From Prevotella sp. (GTDB taxonomy: Bacteria > Bacteroidota > Bacteroidia > Bacteroidales > Bacteroidaceae), in contig JAILFH010000036.1 in the NCBI GenBank assembly GCA_024697645.1, positions 1-64,000 on the forward strand: a stretch of DNA of 64,000 nt, read 5' to 3'. The notes below the pieces were generated by a model that was not told the origin of the DNA, did no database searches, and saw only the letters and a program-made list of their open reading frames with translations. Of this stretch, positions 9,736 through 17,863 are shown in pieces (the stretch's first letter is position 1; every line of letters begins with the position of its first letter). A program made the position numbers and the translations under genes.

Positions 9736-9767
9736 CAAAGGTACGACTAAGCGAGCGAAAAACCAAA
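9736..9767 (-). promoter_or_regulatory. Promoter of the symporter gene within a 31-bp repeat
   Basis: Read on the minus strand: TTTG, a 20-base spacer, then TACCTTTG, the Bacteroidota -33/-7 arrangement. The -7 box lies about 35 bases before the symporter ATG. The same sequence is repeated exactly at 10016-10046. Confidence 0.7.
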
Positions 9768-9837
9768 TTAATTTGGCTTTTTCCGAGCGTGAGTACCTTC
9801 GACGAAGTCAAAGGTAGTGCAAATCGAAGATAATACA

Positions 9838-10010
9838 AAACAAAAAGGCTGATTTTTTTATTATTGAGATGCAGCCTCGTCGTTGAACTTGGTAGCGACA
9901 TACAAACACTCCGTCTTGGTTAGGGAGTAGCAAGGCCGGGGTTCTCCCTTTTTGTCCGTATAACTAACCAGGGAAAATTTTCCCTCGTTAACCCAAGCCT
10001 ACTTTCGACG
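9838..10010 (-). ncRNA. Candidate structured small RNA
   Basis: A transcript of about 170 nt is predicted on the minus strand. It would start after the second copy of the promoter repeat (TTTG, 20 bases, TACCTTTG at 10015-10046). It would end at a hairpin, AGGCTG (minus strand, 9872-9877) pairing with CAGCCT (9846-9851), followed by TTTTGTTTTG. Inside lie a nearly perfect 26-base palindrome (9965-9990, GAGGGAAAATTTTCCCT core) and a hairpin AGGGAG/CTCCCT (9922-9927 with 9944-9949). GGTTAG and CTAACC words offer an alternative pairing. No reading frame of note is present. The RNA family is not recognised. Confidence 0.4.
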
Positions 10011-10014
10011 AAGT

Positions 10015-10046
10015 CAAAGGTACGACTAAGCGAGCGAAAAACCAAA
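10015..10046 (-). promoter_or_regulatory. Second copy of the 31-bp promoter repeat
   Basis: Identical to the repeat upstream of the symporter gene, with TTTG and TACCTTTG spaced by 20 bases on the minus strand. No coding gene follows within 270 bases in that direction, so it would drive the candidate RNA. Confidence 0.6.
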
Positions 10047-10065
10047 AGTTTTTGAGTTTCTCCTC

Positions 10066-10503
10066 CTATCCCCCTGCCTCCTGCTTAAAAATGAATGTGT
10101 GCCAGATATCGCCAGCAGTTGTTGATATACTGACGGAGCGTTCGGCACCAGTGTTCTTGGTGAAGGTTACGGTCAGACGGTTTCCCTCGATGGCAACAGT
10201 GAACCATTCGCCTTGTATGTGCTTGTTGTCGTTATTTTCCCAGTCGGGATTGAAATACACATCATCCACGTTGGCATATTCTAACCACGGGGCCTTATAG
10301 TTCTTACAAACGAAAGTCACCGTCTGCCCCTCAGCAGAGATGATATAGGTGCCCTTTTCTGACTTGAGGCTCTGTTCTGAAGTCCACTTCATTTTTTCCC
10401 AGTCGCCATCATCATCATCGCTGCTGCAAGAGGCGAGAGAAATAATAGCAACCATCGTAAAGGCGAGTCTCCATATCTTCATGATTTCCATTTTAGTTTT
10501 CAT
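10066..10503 (-). CDS. Hypothetical small lipoprotein
   Basis: Protein of 145 residues with a signal peptide and lipobox IISLASC followed by SSDDDDGD, an acidic stretch typical of exported Bacteroidales lipoproteins. The first Met residues are at 1, 5 and 8; the third (10482) gives the most compact signal peptide. The rest looks like a small beta-rich domain (for example TYIISAEGQTVTFVCKNYKAPW and NRLTVTFTKNTGAERSVSI), possibly BACON/Ig-like, but no family can be named. It is the last of three neighbouring small lipoprotein genes and has its own upstream leader resembling that of the first. Confidence 0.7.
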   Translation of the reverse strand: MKTKMEIMKIWRLAFTMVAIISLASCSSDDDDGDWEKMKWTSEQSLKSEKGTYIISAEGQTVTFVCKNYKAPWLEYANVDDVYFNPDWENNDNKHIQGEWFTVAIEGNRLTVTFTKNTGAERSVSISTTAGDIWHTFIFKQEAGG

Positions 10504-10577
10504 TGTTGTTTATGTTCTATTTGATTAAACGTGGAAATAAACGAAAAATTGCTTCTCGAAGTGTTTTCTATCAATTC

Positions 10578-11015
10578 TCAACGATCGGGTTCAGCATTTC
10601 CAAAGAATGTTTTCACTTTCTTAAAGTTCTGAACAATGTCGGGTCGGCCTTCAAGGCTCCAAGACAAGTGGCTGTTGTTGAGTTTCAGGATGTCCCAGGT
10701 CTGTGAGTCAGGAACGCCCCCATACTGATTATTGAAAATACAAATGCGTCGCTCTTCTTTTTTGAGGATATAACCTCGCTGATAGGTCGTGTCGCCAGCA
10801 AAGACGTCGTAGCAATAGATGATGCAATTGCCACTTGTCGCGTCAATTGGCTCAAAATTGTAATAGACCAAGCCCTCACTCACAACTCCGTCGTCGTAGA
10901 CCTCCAACCATCTTCCGCTGAGGCAGTTTACATCGAAGTCGTTGTCTTCATCGTTGCTGCAAGAGGCAAGCGAAAGAGCAGCAAGCATCATCAAGAAAAA
11001 ACTATAGATTCTCAT
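10578..11015 (-). CDS. Hypothetical small lipoprotein
   Basis: Protein of 145 residues beginning MRIYSFFLMMLAALSLASC, with the lipobox Cys at residue 19 and an acidic SNDEDNDFD run after it. The mature part resembles lipocalin-like or DUF5004-like small beta proteins (SGRWLEVYDDGVVSEGLVYYNF). That is an impression of pattern, not a family assignment. Its start codon overlaps the stop of the upstream lipoprotein gene by four bases, so the two are translated from one transcript. Confidence 0.7.
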   Translation of the reverse strand: MRIYSFFLMMLAALSLASCSNDEDNDFDVNCLSGRWLEVYDDGVVSEGLVYYNFEPIDATSGNCIIYCYDVFAGDTTYQRGYILKKEERRICIFNNQYGGVPDSQTWDILKLNNSHLSWSLEGRPDIVQNFKKVKTFFGNAEPDR

Positions 11016-11602
11016 AATTGTGGATATTTAGATATTTCCCACTTCACGTCGAAATGTCCGTCGGTGATTGTGAAGTGTTTTGTTGTTCCGTCCATAAAGT
11101 GAGCATCCCCTTCGAATCCGAAAACACCAGAGAGCACTTCACCGGGCTTACAGGTACGAATGCCAACGCGTGAGGCGGTAATGTCCAGAATCTCGCGATA
11201 ATGATGCGTGATATTGCCTTCTTGCTCTGACCCAGCAAGATAGGGTAATTGTATGTCTGCCACATTTTCTAATATGGCACCTTGCGTTAATATCTTTACG
11301 GGTAGGCTAATGACGATGAAACCATCTCCTCCCAATTCTTCAACTGGTTCCAAATGGGCATATATTAAAAGTGTGTCGTTATTAAATTCTTTCGCCCATA
11401 CTGACTCCATATAGACAGCGGGCGGCAACGTGGGTTGCCAGTAGTATTCCACTTTCTTTCCGTCCAGCATGAACCCCAAAGTATTCATGCCCGAATCTGT
11501 TTCCTTAAATGGGTCTGCTTTTTCGCAAGAGGCGAGCGAACAGACCGTCAGCACCATCAGTGCCATCTTGCAAAATTTCATAGTCTTTATTGTTGCATTC
11601 AT
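11012..11602 (-). CDS. Hypothetical lipoprotein
   Basis: Protein of 196 residues. The signal peptide ends VLTVCSLASC with the lipidated Cys near residue 26; a start at Met8 (MKFCKMALM) is equally possible. The mature part has no recognised domain. It is first of a two-gene unit, overlapping the next by four bases. Its upstream leader (about 11603-11660) shares GAGATGCAAGTTTTTCGT-like and TTTAATCAA words with the leader before the 10066-10503 gene, which suggests duplication or shared control. Confidence 0.7.
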   Translation of the reverse strand: MNATIKTMKFCKMALMVLTVCSLASCEKADPFKETDSGMNTLGFMLDGKKVEYYWQPTLPPAVYMESVWAKEFNNDTLLIYAHLEPVEELGGDGFIVISLPVKILTQGAILENVADIQLPYLAGSEQEGNITHHYREILDITASRVGIRTCKPGEVLSGVFGFEGDAHFMDGTTKHFTITDGHFDVKWEISKYPQL

Positions 11603-11712
11603 TATTTGTTGTTTAACTCTACTTGATTAAATGCAGGAAGACGAAAAACTTGCATCTCGTAATGTTAAAAAAACGAAAGGACAATTTCTGTTGAGAATTT
11701 GTTCCTTCATGA

Positions 11713-12642
11713 TCAGTTGAGAATGTGTTGTTTGCCGAATAGCCATCGGGAGACGCCAACGATGTCTGACAACCAAGCAACAGTGAGGCTGCCGAGAACG
11801 CAGAACAGTAGGGAGAAGACGAGAAACAGCAAGCCCGATGGGTCGAATGAGAGCCAAGGTACCAACTGCTTGCAGAGAATGGTGAACATCGGTGAGAAGA
11901 GAAAGAGCGGGAGGGTGTTTCTGCCCAGAAACTGCAAAACGCGGCGCATAGTTACAGGCATATAGAGAAAGGCAAAGAGGCAGACGCTGATGGTGAGATA
12001 GACGATGAGGATTCCACCCGATGTGGACTTGCTGAGATTCTGAGGGTCTATAATGAGAACGATTAGCGCCACAATGGCGACTGACGACGACTGAAACAAA
12101 CGCAGCAACGGAAGACTGCTCTGATGGACTATGGCTCCAGCGAGGAAGTAGAAGGAGCAGGCGAGGTCCATCATTCCCAATAGGTTGGAAATGAAATGAA
12201 AGAGCAAGCCTAAGAGTATGAATCTGGAGAGGGGCTTCATGTTGACGTAGTGAAAAATGAGGTAGTAGCATGAGGAGCAGATGACGAGTGTATGCAGATA
12301 CCAATAGGGACCCAGCGGGTGGAGCAGCAGTTTGTCGAGGAACAGACCGAGGGTGAGGTTGTCGATGTGCTCGTTGATGGGTAGCAGCGAAGCCATCATG
12401 ATGTAGCCACTCTCCATCACGAGATAGGGTAGCAGGAAGTAGAGCATGGAGCGTAGGAAGCGAACCCAGGGGCGCTCTACCTTCAGCAGATAGCCCGAGA
12501 GCATCAGGAATGCTGGCATGTGGAACGTGTGGACCACTTGCTTGGCATACGGGTAGAGATGCTCGAAATAGACAAGGTGGAAACTGATCATCAACAGAAT
12601 CAGCACACCTTTCAACAAATCTATTTCCTTGATTCGCTCCAC
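11713..12642 (-). CDS. Acyltransferase 3 family membrane protein
   Basis: Integral membrane protein of 309 residues with about ten hydrophobic helices. The start ERIKEIDLLKGVLILLMISFHLVYF matches the acyltransferase-3 (OafA/WecH-like) pattern, with the characteristic Asp/Lys-Gly region and a His in the first helix. Such proteins transfer acetyl or similar groups to surface sugars; here the acceptor is unknown. The gene follows the receptor gene on the same strand after 126 bases. It could be the distal member of that operon or independent. Confidence 0.8.
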   Translation of the reverse strand: MERIKEIDLLKGVLILLMISFHLVYFEHLYPYAKQVVHTFHMPAFLMLSGYLLKVERPWVRFLRSMLYFLLPYLVMESGYIMMASLLPINEHIDNLTLGLFLDKLLLHPLGPYWYLHTLVICSSCYYLIFHYVNMKPLSRFILLGLLFHFISNLLGMMDLACSFYFLAGAIVHQSSLPLLRLFQSSSVAIVALIVLIIDPQNLSKSTSGGILIVYLTISVCLFAFLYMPVTMRRVLQFLGRNTLPLFLFSPMFTILCKQLVPWLSFDPSGLLFLVFSLLFCVLGSLTVAWLSDIVGVSRWLFGKQHILN

Positions 12643-12768
12643 GATGAGAGAGTATTTGTGTCAGAATAAAGCGTAAAAGTAGTGGCGCCTGCAATTTGTC
12701 ATTACTTTTTCGTAGTAATGATGAAGCAGGTGAAAAAAGTAGTTAGAATCGCAGGGACGCCACCAATA

Positions 12769-15360
12769 TTATAGGCGACTCTTCTCGGCGTTGCCGGCAC
12801 CAGTTCCCTTGTATTTCGATGGGGTTACGTTGAAACGGTAGCGCAGGGAGAGTTGGACACAACGGGAGTCGTTGTTCTCCGTTTTGCTAATCTTCAGGCG
12901 ATTGCTGTAAAGCGTAAACCGATTGATGCCTCCGTTGAAAATGTCGTTGGCTGTCAACTTGACGTTTAGTCGGCGATTGAGAAAGTCCTTGCTGACACTG
13001 AATGAAAGAATGGCGTTGGTGCAGTTGAACCATGCGTTCTGCTGATAGCCGTGTGTGTGCATATTGAAGTCGGCCTGCAGCAGCCAGTCGTGTGGCAGTG
13101 AGACGAGATTGCCGAGTTGCAGGGCCAGCATCGGATGATTGAAGCGTTTCTGCTGGTCGAGGAAGGTTGATTCGAACCAAGGTTTCATCAGCATGATGTT
13201 GTATTGTGGAGTCCATGTGGCCTCGCTGCCCACTCGAATGTTTTTCTGGGCTCCCAGTGTGATGGTGAGCCAGTCGGCATGATCGTAGTTCTTGTAGGTC
13301 ACGAAGTTCACCTTCGAGTCTGTTTCCAACGAGCCTGCGGTGTAGAGAATCGGGTCGACGCAATGAGAGAAATTGGTGGTCAGATAAAGCCACTTCCACA
13401 TCAGCGTCATATTCATGTTATGATACTTGATGGGCTTCAGGTAGGGATTACCCGTCTGCCAGTTCAGTCGGTTCTCGTAGATGACGTCGCTGCTCAGTTG
13501 CCAATAGGAGGGTCGGGTGGTGCGCTTGGTGTAACTGACCGATAACTGGAAGTCTTTCAGCGACGTTGACGCAGCAACCGAAGGGAAGAAGTCGTTGTAG
13601 GTTCGGCATTGATCGTCTCGTCGCTGTCCACTTACAAAGTACTCTGCCTCTACATGCTCGTAGCGCAGTCCTGCCTGCAGTTGGAAGCGGCCCAGTTGCT
13701 GCTTGAGTTCCACGAAGGGGGCGATGGACTGTTCGTGCTGCTCGTTGTTGCTGTTGGCAATAAATCCTTCAGCATTCTCGAATTTGCTCTTCCAACGGGT
13801 ATGGGTATATTCTTCGCCGACTTCAATCTGACCTTTCCAAAGCGGATGATTGACGATGAGTTTCTCGGCTATCAGTTCGCTGCGTGTCAGGTTCTCAGTG
13901 TTCACATCGCGGTCAATGTCCTTTGTGCTGAGTTCCTGTTGTTGGTTTCTGGTGGTCTGCTTTCGGAAAGTGTAGTCGGCGTTGAAGTCGATGCTCGTCT
14001 TGCCAATCTTGCCCACATAATAGAGGTTTACCTGATGCTTGGGAAGCACCTCGCTGCGGCGCGTACTGCTGTTCTTCAGATGGTCGTAGGGAATCAGAAC
14101 CTCTTCTTCGGTGAATGGATTTGTGGCAATCAGTTCGATGTCGTCTTCGTACTCGCTGTGGAGTTTCACGTAGTCGTAGGTGTTCTGGTAGAATCCGCCG
14201 AAGGAGTTGTTGTCGTCAAACTGATAGTTGAAGCCCGCGCGACCTTCGAAATAAGGATTGCGGTTAATGTCCTTCTGCTTGTTGGTGATCACCCAGAGCG
14301 TGTCGGCATAGACCGTCTGCTTGAACTCGCCCGTGCTCCAGTTCTTGTTGTACGCTCCGAAGAGATTGGCAAAAAGTTCCAGCCCGCCTTTGCGATAGGT
14401 TAGGTTGATGCGTTCGTTGTTCGTGTAGCCGTGTCCCTTTCGGCTCCACGATGTCAGTTCAACGCCCAGACCTTCGCCTGAGGCACGCTTGGTGTGGATG
14501 ATGATGACCGAGTTGACCGAAGCGTCATAACGTGCACCTGGGTTCTGAATGACCTTTACGTTGCGGATATTGTCCGACTGAATGTTCTTCAGTTCTTTCG
14601 TGTCGTTCAGTTTGCGGTTGTTCACATAGATGACAGGAACGCCTTTGCCCAGAATCTCGAAATTGTCGCCCTTACGGCTGATTGTCGGCACTCGCGAGAG
14701 TACGTCCTCGGCCGTTCCCATTCGTTCCAACACAGTGCCTTCAACGTTCATGATGAGAGAGTTGCCTTCCATCTGCACCTTAGGTCGTTCGCCTTCAATC
14801 ACGACTCCGTCGAGTTTGTAACTGTCGGGCTGCAGCCGAATGGTTCCTGCTTCGGGTTTATCGCATCGTCGGGTGACGGTCTTGTAGCCAACATAGGAGA
14901 TTCGGGCGAGTACTTGTGGTTGCTCAATGGGAATGACGAACACACCGCTCTCGTTCGACACTCCGCCACAGAGCAGGGTAGAGTCGGCGGGATTCAGCAC
15001 CGTAATGTTGGCATAGGCTACGGGCAGCCCTTTCTCATCGACGATGTTACCCGTCAGATGAAGGTCGGTCTTGTGGGTGCATTCAACGGTGATAATGGAA
15101 TCATTCGTGACGACGCGTATGGGATAGAACCCGACGACTTGCAGAAGAGCATCGGGAATTGACTTTTGATGGATTTCGGTGCTGACTCGGAAGTCTTCAA
15201 GATCGTTATAGAGGAAGTTGATGGTGTATTTGCGCGATAGTTGATTCAGGTCGCGTAGTACCTCTGACATAGAGACGTCCTGATAACTTCGACTGATTTT
15301 CTGGGCAGAAATCGAAGCGGCAAGACAGAGGAAAACGAGGAGCAGAATAGTCTTTTTCAT
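12769..15360 (-). CDS. Outer-membrane TonB-dependent-receptor-like protein with STN domain
   Basis: Outer-membrane protein of 863 residues. Order of parts: signal peptide (MKKTILLLVFLCLAASISAQ), STN/secretin-like domain (about 22-85, SMSEVLRDLNQLSRKYTINFLY), carboxypeptidase-regulatory-like domain (about 102-180, NIVDEKGLPVAYANITVLN), plug (about 190-295, VPVIYVNNRKLND) and a C-terminal beta-barrel of the outer-membrane protein family 3 kind. The STN domain normally signals to an anti-sigma factor, and the two genes before it are an anti-sigma and an ECF sigma factor. Its ATG overlaps the anti-sigma stop (ATGA). The imported or sensed ligand is unknown. Confidence 0.88.
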   Translation of the reverse strand: MKKTILLLVFLCLAASISAQKISRSYQDVSMSEVLRDLNQLSRKYTINFLYNDLEDFRVSTEIHQKSIPDALLQVVGFYPIRVVTNDSIITVECTHKTDLHLTGNIVDEKGLPVAYANITVLNPADSTLLCGGVSNESGVFVIPIEQPQVLARISYVGYKTVTRRCDKPEAGTIRLQPDSYKLDGVVIEGERPKVQMEGNSLIMNVEGTVLERMGTAEDVLSRVPTISRKGDNFEILGKGVPVIYVNNRKLNDTKELKNIQSDNIRNVKVIQNPGARYDASVNSVIIIHTKRASGEGLGVELTSWSRKGHGYTNNERINLTYRKGGLELFANLFGAYNKNWSTGEFKQTVYADTLWVITNKQKDINRNPYFEGRAGFNYQFDDNNSFGGFYQNTYDYVKLHSEYEDDIELIATNPFTEEEVLIPYDHLKNSSTRRSEVLPKHQVNLYYVGKIGKTSIDFNADYTFRKQTTRNQQQELSTKDIDRDVNTENLTRSELIAEKLIVNHPLWKGQIEVGEEYTHTRWKSKFENAEGFIANSNNEQHEQSIAPFVELKQQLGRFQLQAGLRYEHVEAEYFVSGQRRDDQCRTYNDFFPSVAASTSLKDFQLSVSYTKRTTRPSYWQLSSDVIYENRLNWQTGNPYLKPIKYHNMNMTLMWKWLYLTTNFSHCVDPILYTAGSLETDSKVNFVTYKNYDHADWLTITLGAQKNIRVGSEATWTPQYNIMLMKPWFESTFLDQQKRFNHPMLALQLGNLVSLPHDWLLQADFNMHTHGYQQNAWFNCTNAILSFSVSKDFLNRRLNVKLTANDIFNGGINRFTLYSNRLKISKTENNDSRCVQLSLRYRFNVTPSKYKGTGAGNAEKSRL

Positions 15361-16031
15361 CTTACCAAGAGTTTACCGTTCTCCACTGCGATATTCACAC
15401 TCTCGAACTGATTCAACTGCTCTATGACGGTCTGCAGATTGTCTTGCTTCTTCCATACGAAATAGAAGCGAAGTTGACTGGCTCGTTCGTTTTGCAACTC
15501 AAGGTTCAGATGATGAAAGTTGGCAATCTCGCGGGCAATCTTGTCGAGTGATACGTTGTCGAAAACGTATGGAGCCTCAGGTTCGGACTCGGGACTGGAG
15601 AGAGCTGAGGTCGCTTTGACGGTGTCCTTGGTCTGTGTGAGTTCAGTTTCCTCGTTCTTAGGAGCAGGTGTGGAGGTTCTCCAGAAGTGAATCGCTGCAT
15701 AGGCGAGCCCAGAGAGCATCAGTAGTCCGACGAACATTGCGGCCACTTTAGTGAATAAAGAATAAAGAGAGAAGAATGACGTTTTCTTCTGTTGGTTACA
15801 TTCAGAATTTGAGGAAGGCGATGCGTTCTGCTGCTCACATTCCAGTTGTTGCCATTCAGCATCGATTTCTTCATCGGTGATTTCCTTTTGCAAATCGAAA
15901 GCACTCTGGGTCTTCGACATGAGCTTGTAGAGTTCGCGGCATTCCTCATTGGAGAGAACCTCCTGCCACTGAGTCTCGGTGTAGTTATGGGGTTGTTCCA
16001 TCATGCGGAACAATAGTTCGGTCTTGTTCAT
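15357..16031 (-). CDS. FecR-type anti-sigma factor with DUF4974-like C-terminus
   Basis: Predicted inner-membrane anti-sigma factor of 224 residues. The N-terminal cytoplasmic part (about 1-90) ends in a single transmembrane helix (VAAMFVGLLMLSGLAYAAIHF, about 92-112). The periplasmic tail has a small domain (about 150-224, VFDNVSLDKIAREIANFHH then a C-terminal beta part) like DUF4974/STN. The usual large FecR periplasmic domain is missing or reduced, which makes it short for the group. Sigma gene upstream (six bases apart) and receptor downstream (ATGA overlap) indicate one cell-surface signalling operon. Confidence 0.8.
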   Translation of the reverse strand: MNKTELLFRMMEQPHNYTETQWQEVLSNEECRELYKLMSKTQSAFDLQKEITDEEIDAEWQQLECEQQNASPSSNSECNQQKKTSFFSLYSLFTKVAAMFVGLLMLSGLAYAAIHFWRTSTPAPKNEETELTQTKDTVKATSALSSPESEPEAPYVFDNVSLDKIAREIANFHHLNLELQNERASQLRFYFVWKKQDNLQTVIEQLNQFESVNIAVENGKLLVR

Positions 16032-16037
16032 AGGTTG

Positions 16038-16535
16038 CTATTCTTTTTTGAGGTGTGAACGTAATTGACTGAGTGCGCTGCGTAAATGCTTGTAGACAGT
16101 GGTCTCGCTGACGCCGAGCCGAAGAGCAATCTCGCGAAAGGTGAGCCCGTCGCTGAAGTGAAGTTCGATGATCTCACGACATACGGGAGGTGTCAGTAAA
16201 TTGATTCCTTCGGAGAGGGCTTTAAGTTCTTCGTCCAAAAGATCAGAGGGGATGATGGTGGAGTCGACGTCAAGGAGGTAGAGCCGCTGGACTCGCTCCT
16301 GAATCTTCCGACTCCGAATCACATTGAGACATCGGTTGCGTACGCAGGTAAGAAGAAACGCTGCAGCCGTCTCTTCGCGTAGTTCTTTTTGGGGCGAAGC
16401 GAGCAGTTGGGCAAAGACATCGTGCACAACATCCTTGCTCTCAGCATCATCGTGCAGTAGCAGGGTGGCCAACCGATACATCTGCCGATAATGCTGATGG
16501 AACAGCGTCTGAATGGATTGTCTACTTTCTTTCAT
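16038..16535 (-). CDS. ECF-type RNA polymerase sigma factor
   Basis: Sigma-70 family factor of 165 residues with region 2 (about 10-80, LFHQHYRQMYRLATLLLHDDAESKD) and region 4 (about 105-160, SDGLTFREIALRLGVSETTVYKHLR). It corresponds to the Bacteroidota FecI-like group. Together with the anti-sigma factor and STN-bearing receptor it forms a trans-envelope switch. Possible targets include its own operon and neighbouring lipoprotein genes, but no promoter motif could be proved. Confidence 0.9.
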   Translation of the reverse strand: MKESRQSIQTLFHQHYRQMYRLATLLLHDDAESKDVVHDVFAQLLASPQKELREETAAAFLLTCVRNRCLNVIRSRKIQERVQRLYLLDVDSTIIPSDLLDEELKALSEGINLLTPPVCREIIELHFSDGLTFREIALRLGVSETTVYKHLRSALSQLRSHLKKE

Positions 16536-16855
16536 ACACTCTTAATACACACGAAAAAGAATTTACTAAACCTCACGGAGCAATTTTTTTCGAATATATG
16601 GGCAAATATAGTAAATTTTGTGTAATCTAGTGTGGTTGGTGGATAATTGTTTTAAGTTTTGAGTTTCAAGTCCCAGGTTTCAAGTCCCAGGTTTCAAGTT
16701 TTCGGGTTTCAAGTTTCAGGTTTCGAGTCCCAAGTTTCAGGTTTCAAGATTCAAGTCCCAAATTTCGAGTCCCAAATATCAAGTCCCAAGTTTCAGGTTT
16801 AGAATTTCAATTATCGAGTTTTAAGTTAAGAATCTAAAGGCTTGAATTTTGGATT
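16536..16855. repeat. Intergenic region with degenerate TTTCAAGTCCCA repeats
   Basis: From about 16650 to 16815 the sequence is a run of more than ten degenerate units of the form TTTCAAGTCCCAGG or TTTCAGG. No gene, terminator or promoter could be made out among them. The first 100 bases are AT-rich and probably hold the sigma gene promoter. Confidence 0.65.
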
Positions 16856-17542
16856 TTATTTGATTTTCAGTTCGTAGGCTCGCCCTCTGTCGGACTCAAT
16901 TTTCAAGTTAGAGTGTTGTTCAACTACGGGTTTCAGTCTTCGAATGAGGGTGTAGAGAGTATCGCTTGGGTCGTCTTTCTTGGGCCATAAGGCATTGCAG
17001 ATTTCGGTCTTCGTCAGTTGGTGGGATTCAGAGCGGAAGAACATCTCCATCAGTTGTTGCTGCATAGGTGTTAGTTTGACCCGCTCGCCTTGTGCGTCGT
17101 AGAAAGTTCCGCTTGTCACTGCATAGTTCAATCCTCCATATTGTTGCATATCGGCTAACAGCGTGACCAGTTGGCGGCGACGATAGAAGCAGAAGGTTGC
17201 CCACAGCAACGTGAGTGTCCAGAGGACAGTAGCAGGCTTCTGGTCGGACATTGCAAAGATGGTCGCAGCGGAACATTTGGGTACGCAGCGAAACTCCCGA
17301 TGGCGAGTGTCGACAGCGAGAACGGCCTTGCCCCGAAGTTGTTCCGTCTCCAGATGACTGTTGAAGACCCGTATCGTGTCCTGACAGATGATGTCGCTCT
17401 TCTGCTCAGCCATCGTCAGCGCCAAAGCACGATTCATCTCGTTAGTTACTATTCGCTCCGTTGACCGATAACTTCCAAAACTTGTCAGCCCTGATGCAAG
17501 GACCAGTGCGAAGAGTATGACGACTGAATATCTCTTTTCCAT
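16856..17542 (-). CDS. Membrane-anchored winged-helix regulator
   Basis: Predicted one-component regulator of 228 residues, starting at the Met before EKRYSVVIL. A first membrane helix (about 5-22) leads to a periplasmic part (about 25-100). A second helix follows (VLWTLTLLWATFCFY), then a C-terminal OmpR/PhoB-type winged helix (about 150-228, LTPMQQQLMEMFF and TLIRRLKPVVEQHSNLKIESDRGRAYEL). The order is reversed compared with ToxR, where the winged helix is N-terminal. Related proteins occur in Bacteroidales. A TAACTTTG box on the minus strand at 17677-17684 is a probable promoter. Its position beside the sigma/anti-sigma/receptor operon suggests a linked role, which is inference. Confidence 0.72.
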   Translation of the reverse strand: MEKRYSVVILFALVLASGLTSFGSYRSTERIVTNEMNRALALTMAEQKSDIICQDTIRVFNSHLETEQLRGKAVLAVDTRHREFRCVPKCSAATIFAMSDQKPATVLWTLTLLWATFCFYRRRQLVTLLADMQQYGGLNYAVTSGTFYDAQGERVKLTPMQQQLMEMFFRSESHQLTKTEICNALWPKKDDPSDTLYTLIRRLKPVVEQHSNLKIESDRGRAYELKIK

Positions 17543-17863
17543 CTTTATTCGTTTGTATGAAGTTCTGATTATTCGCTTCTGTGGCGACATTCAGATTCTT
17601 CTTGGTTTGTTTGTCTTGTGAAATTCTTATTCTACAGATAGTCTTTGTCGCGCATTAGATTTATCTGTGGTGTTTGCAAAGTTATATAAATTCTGCTCTA
17701 CTCTCTGCTGAATTAACGAGGTTTAACCATCATTTCATTTTCTTGAATCCGTCTAAGCACTTGGCTGATAGGTATCTAAAAAGCGAGAAGAATGGAAAAT
17801 AAGTGAATAATTCTTGCAAAATAGTGTTGTTGGATTGAAAAATTTCGTATCTTTGCAGAAAGT
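17543..17863. promoter_or_regulatory. Divergent promoter region of the winged-helix gene and mfd
   Basis: Minus-strand TAACTTTG at 17677-17684 and plus-strand TATCTTTG at 17849-17856 are -7 boxes for the two flanking genes. The plus-strand box lies only eight bases before the mfd ATG, so the mfd leader is extremely short or the mRNA leaderless. Nothing else was recognised. Confidence 0.6.

Larger units (their letters stand above)
9702..10065. other. Intergenic region with duplicated promoter repeat and candidate RNA
   Basis: No protein gene is supported. The region contains an exact 31-bp direct repeat (9737-9767 and 10016-10046), a second shared word TTCGACGAAGTCAAAGGTA (9798-9816 and 10004-10022), a 26-base palindrome and two further hairpins. 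The candidate RNA is listed separately. Confidence 0.65.

Noticed and set aside
9838..10010. Possible tRNA or tmRNA in the candidate RNA block
   Set aside because: A GGGGTTCTCC stretch recalls a T-loop, but no acceptor stem, anticodon arm or CCA pairing could be built.
11627..12694. Minus-strand frame of 355 codons overlapping the acyltransferase in another frame
   Set aside because: The overlapping frame has ten membrane helices and family motifs; this one is Ser/Pro/His-rich with none.
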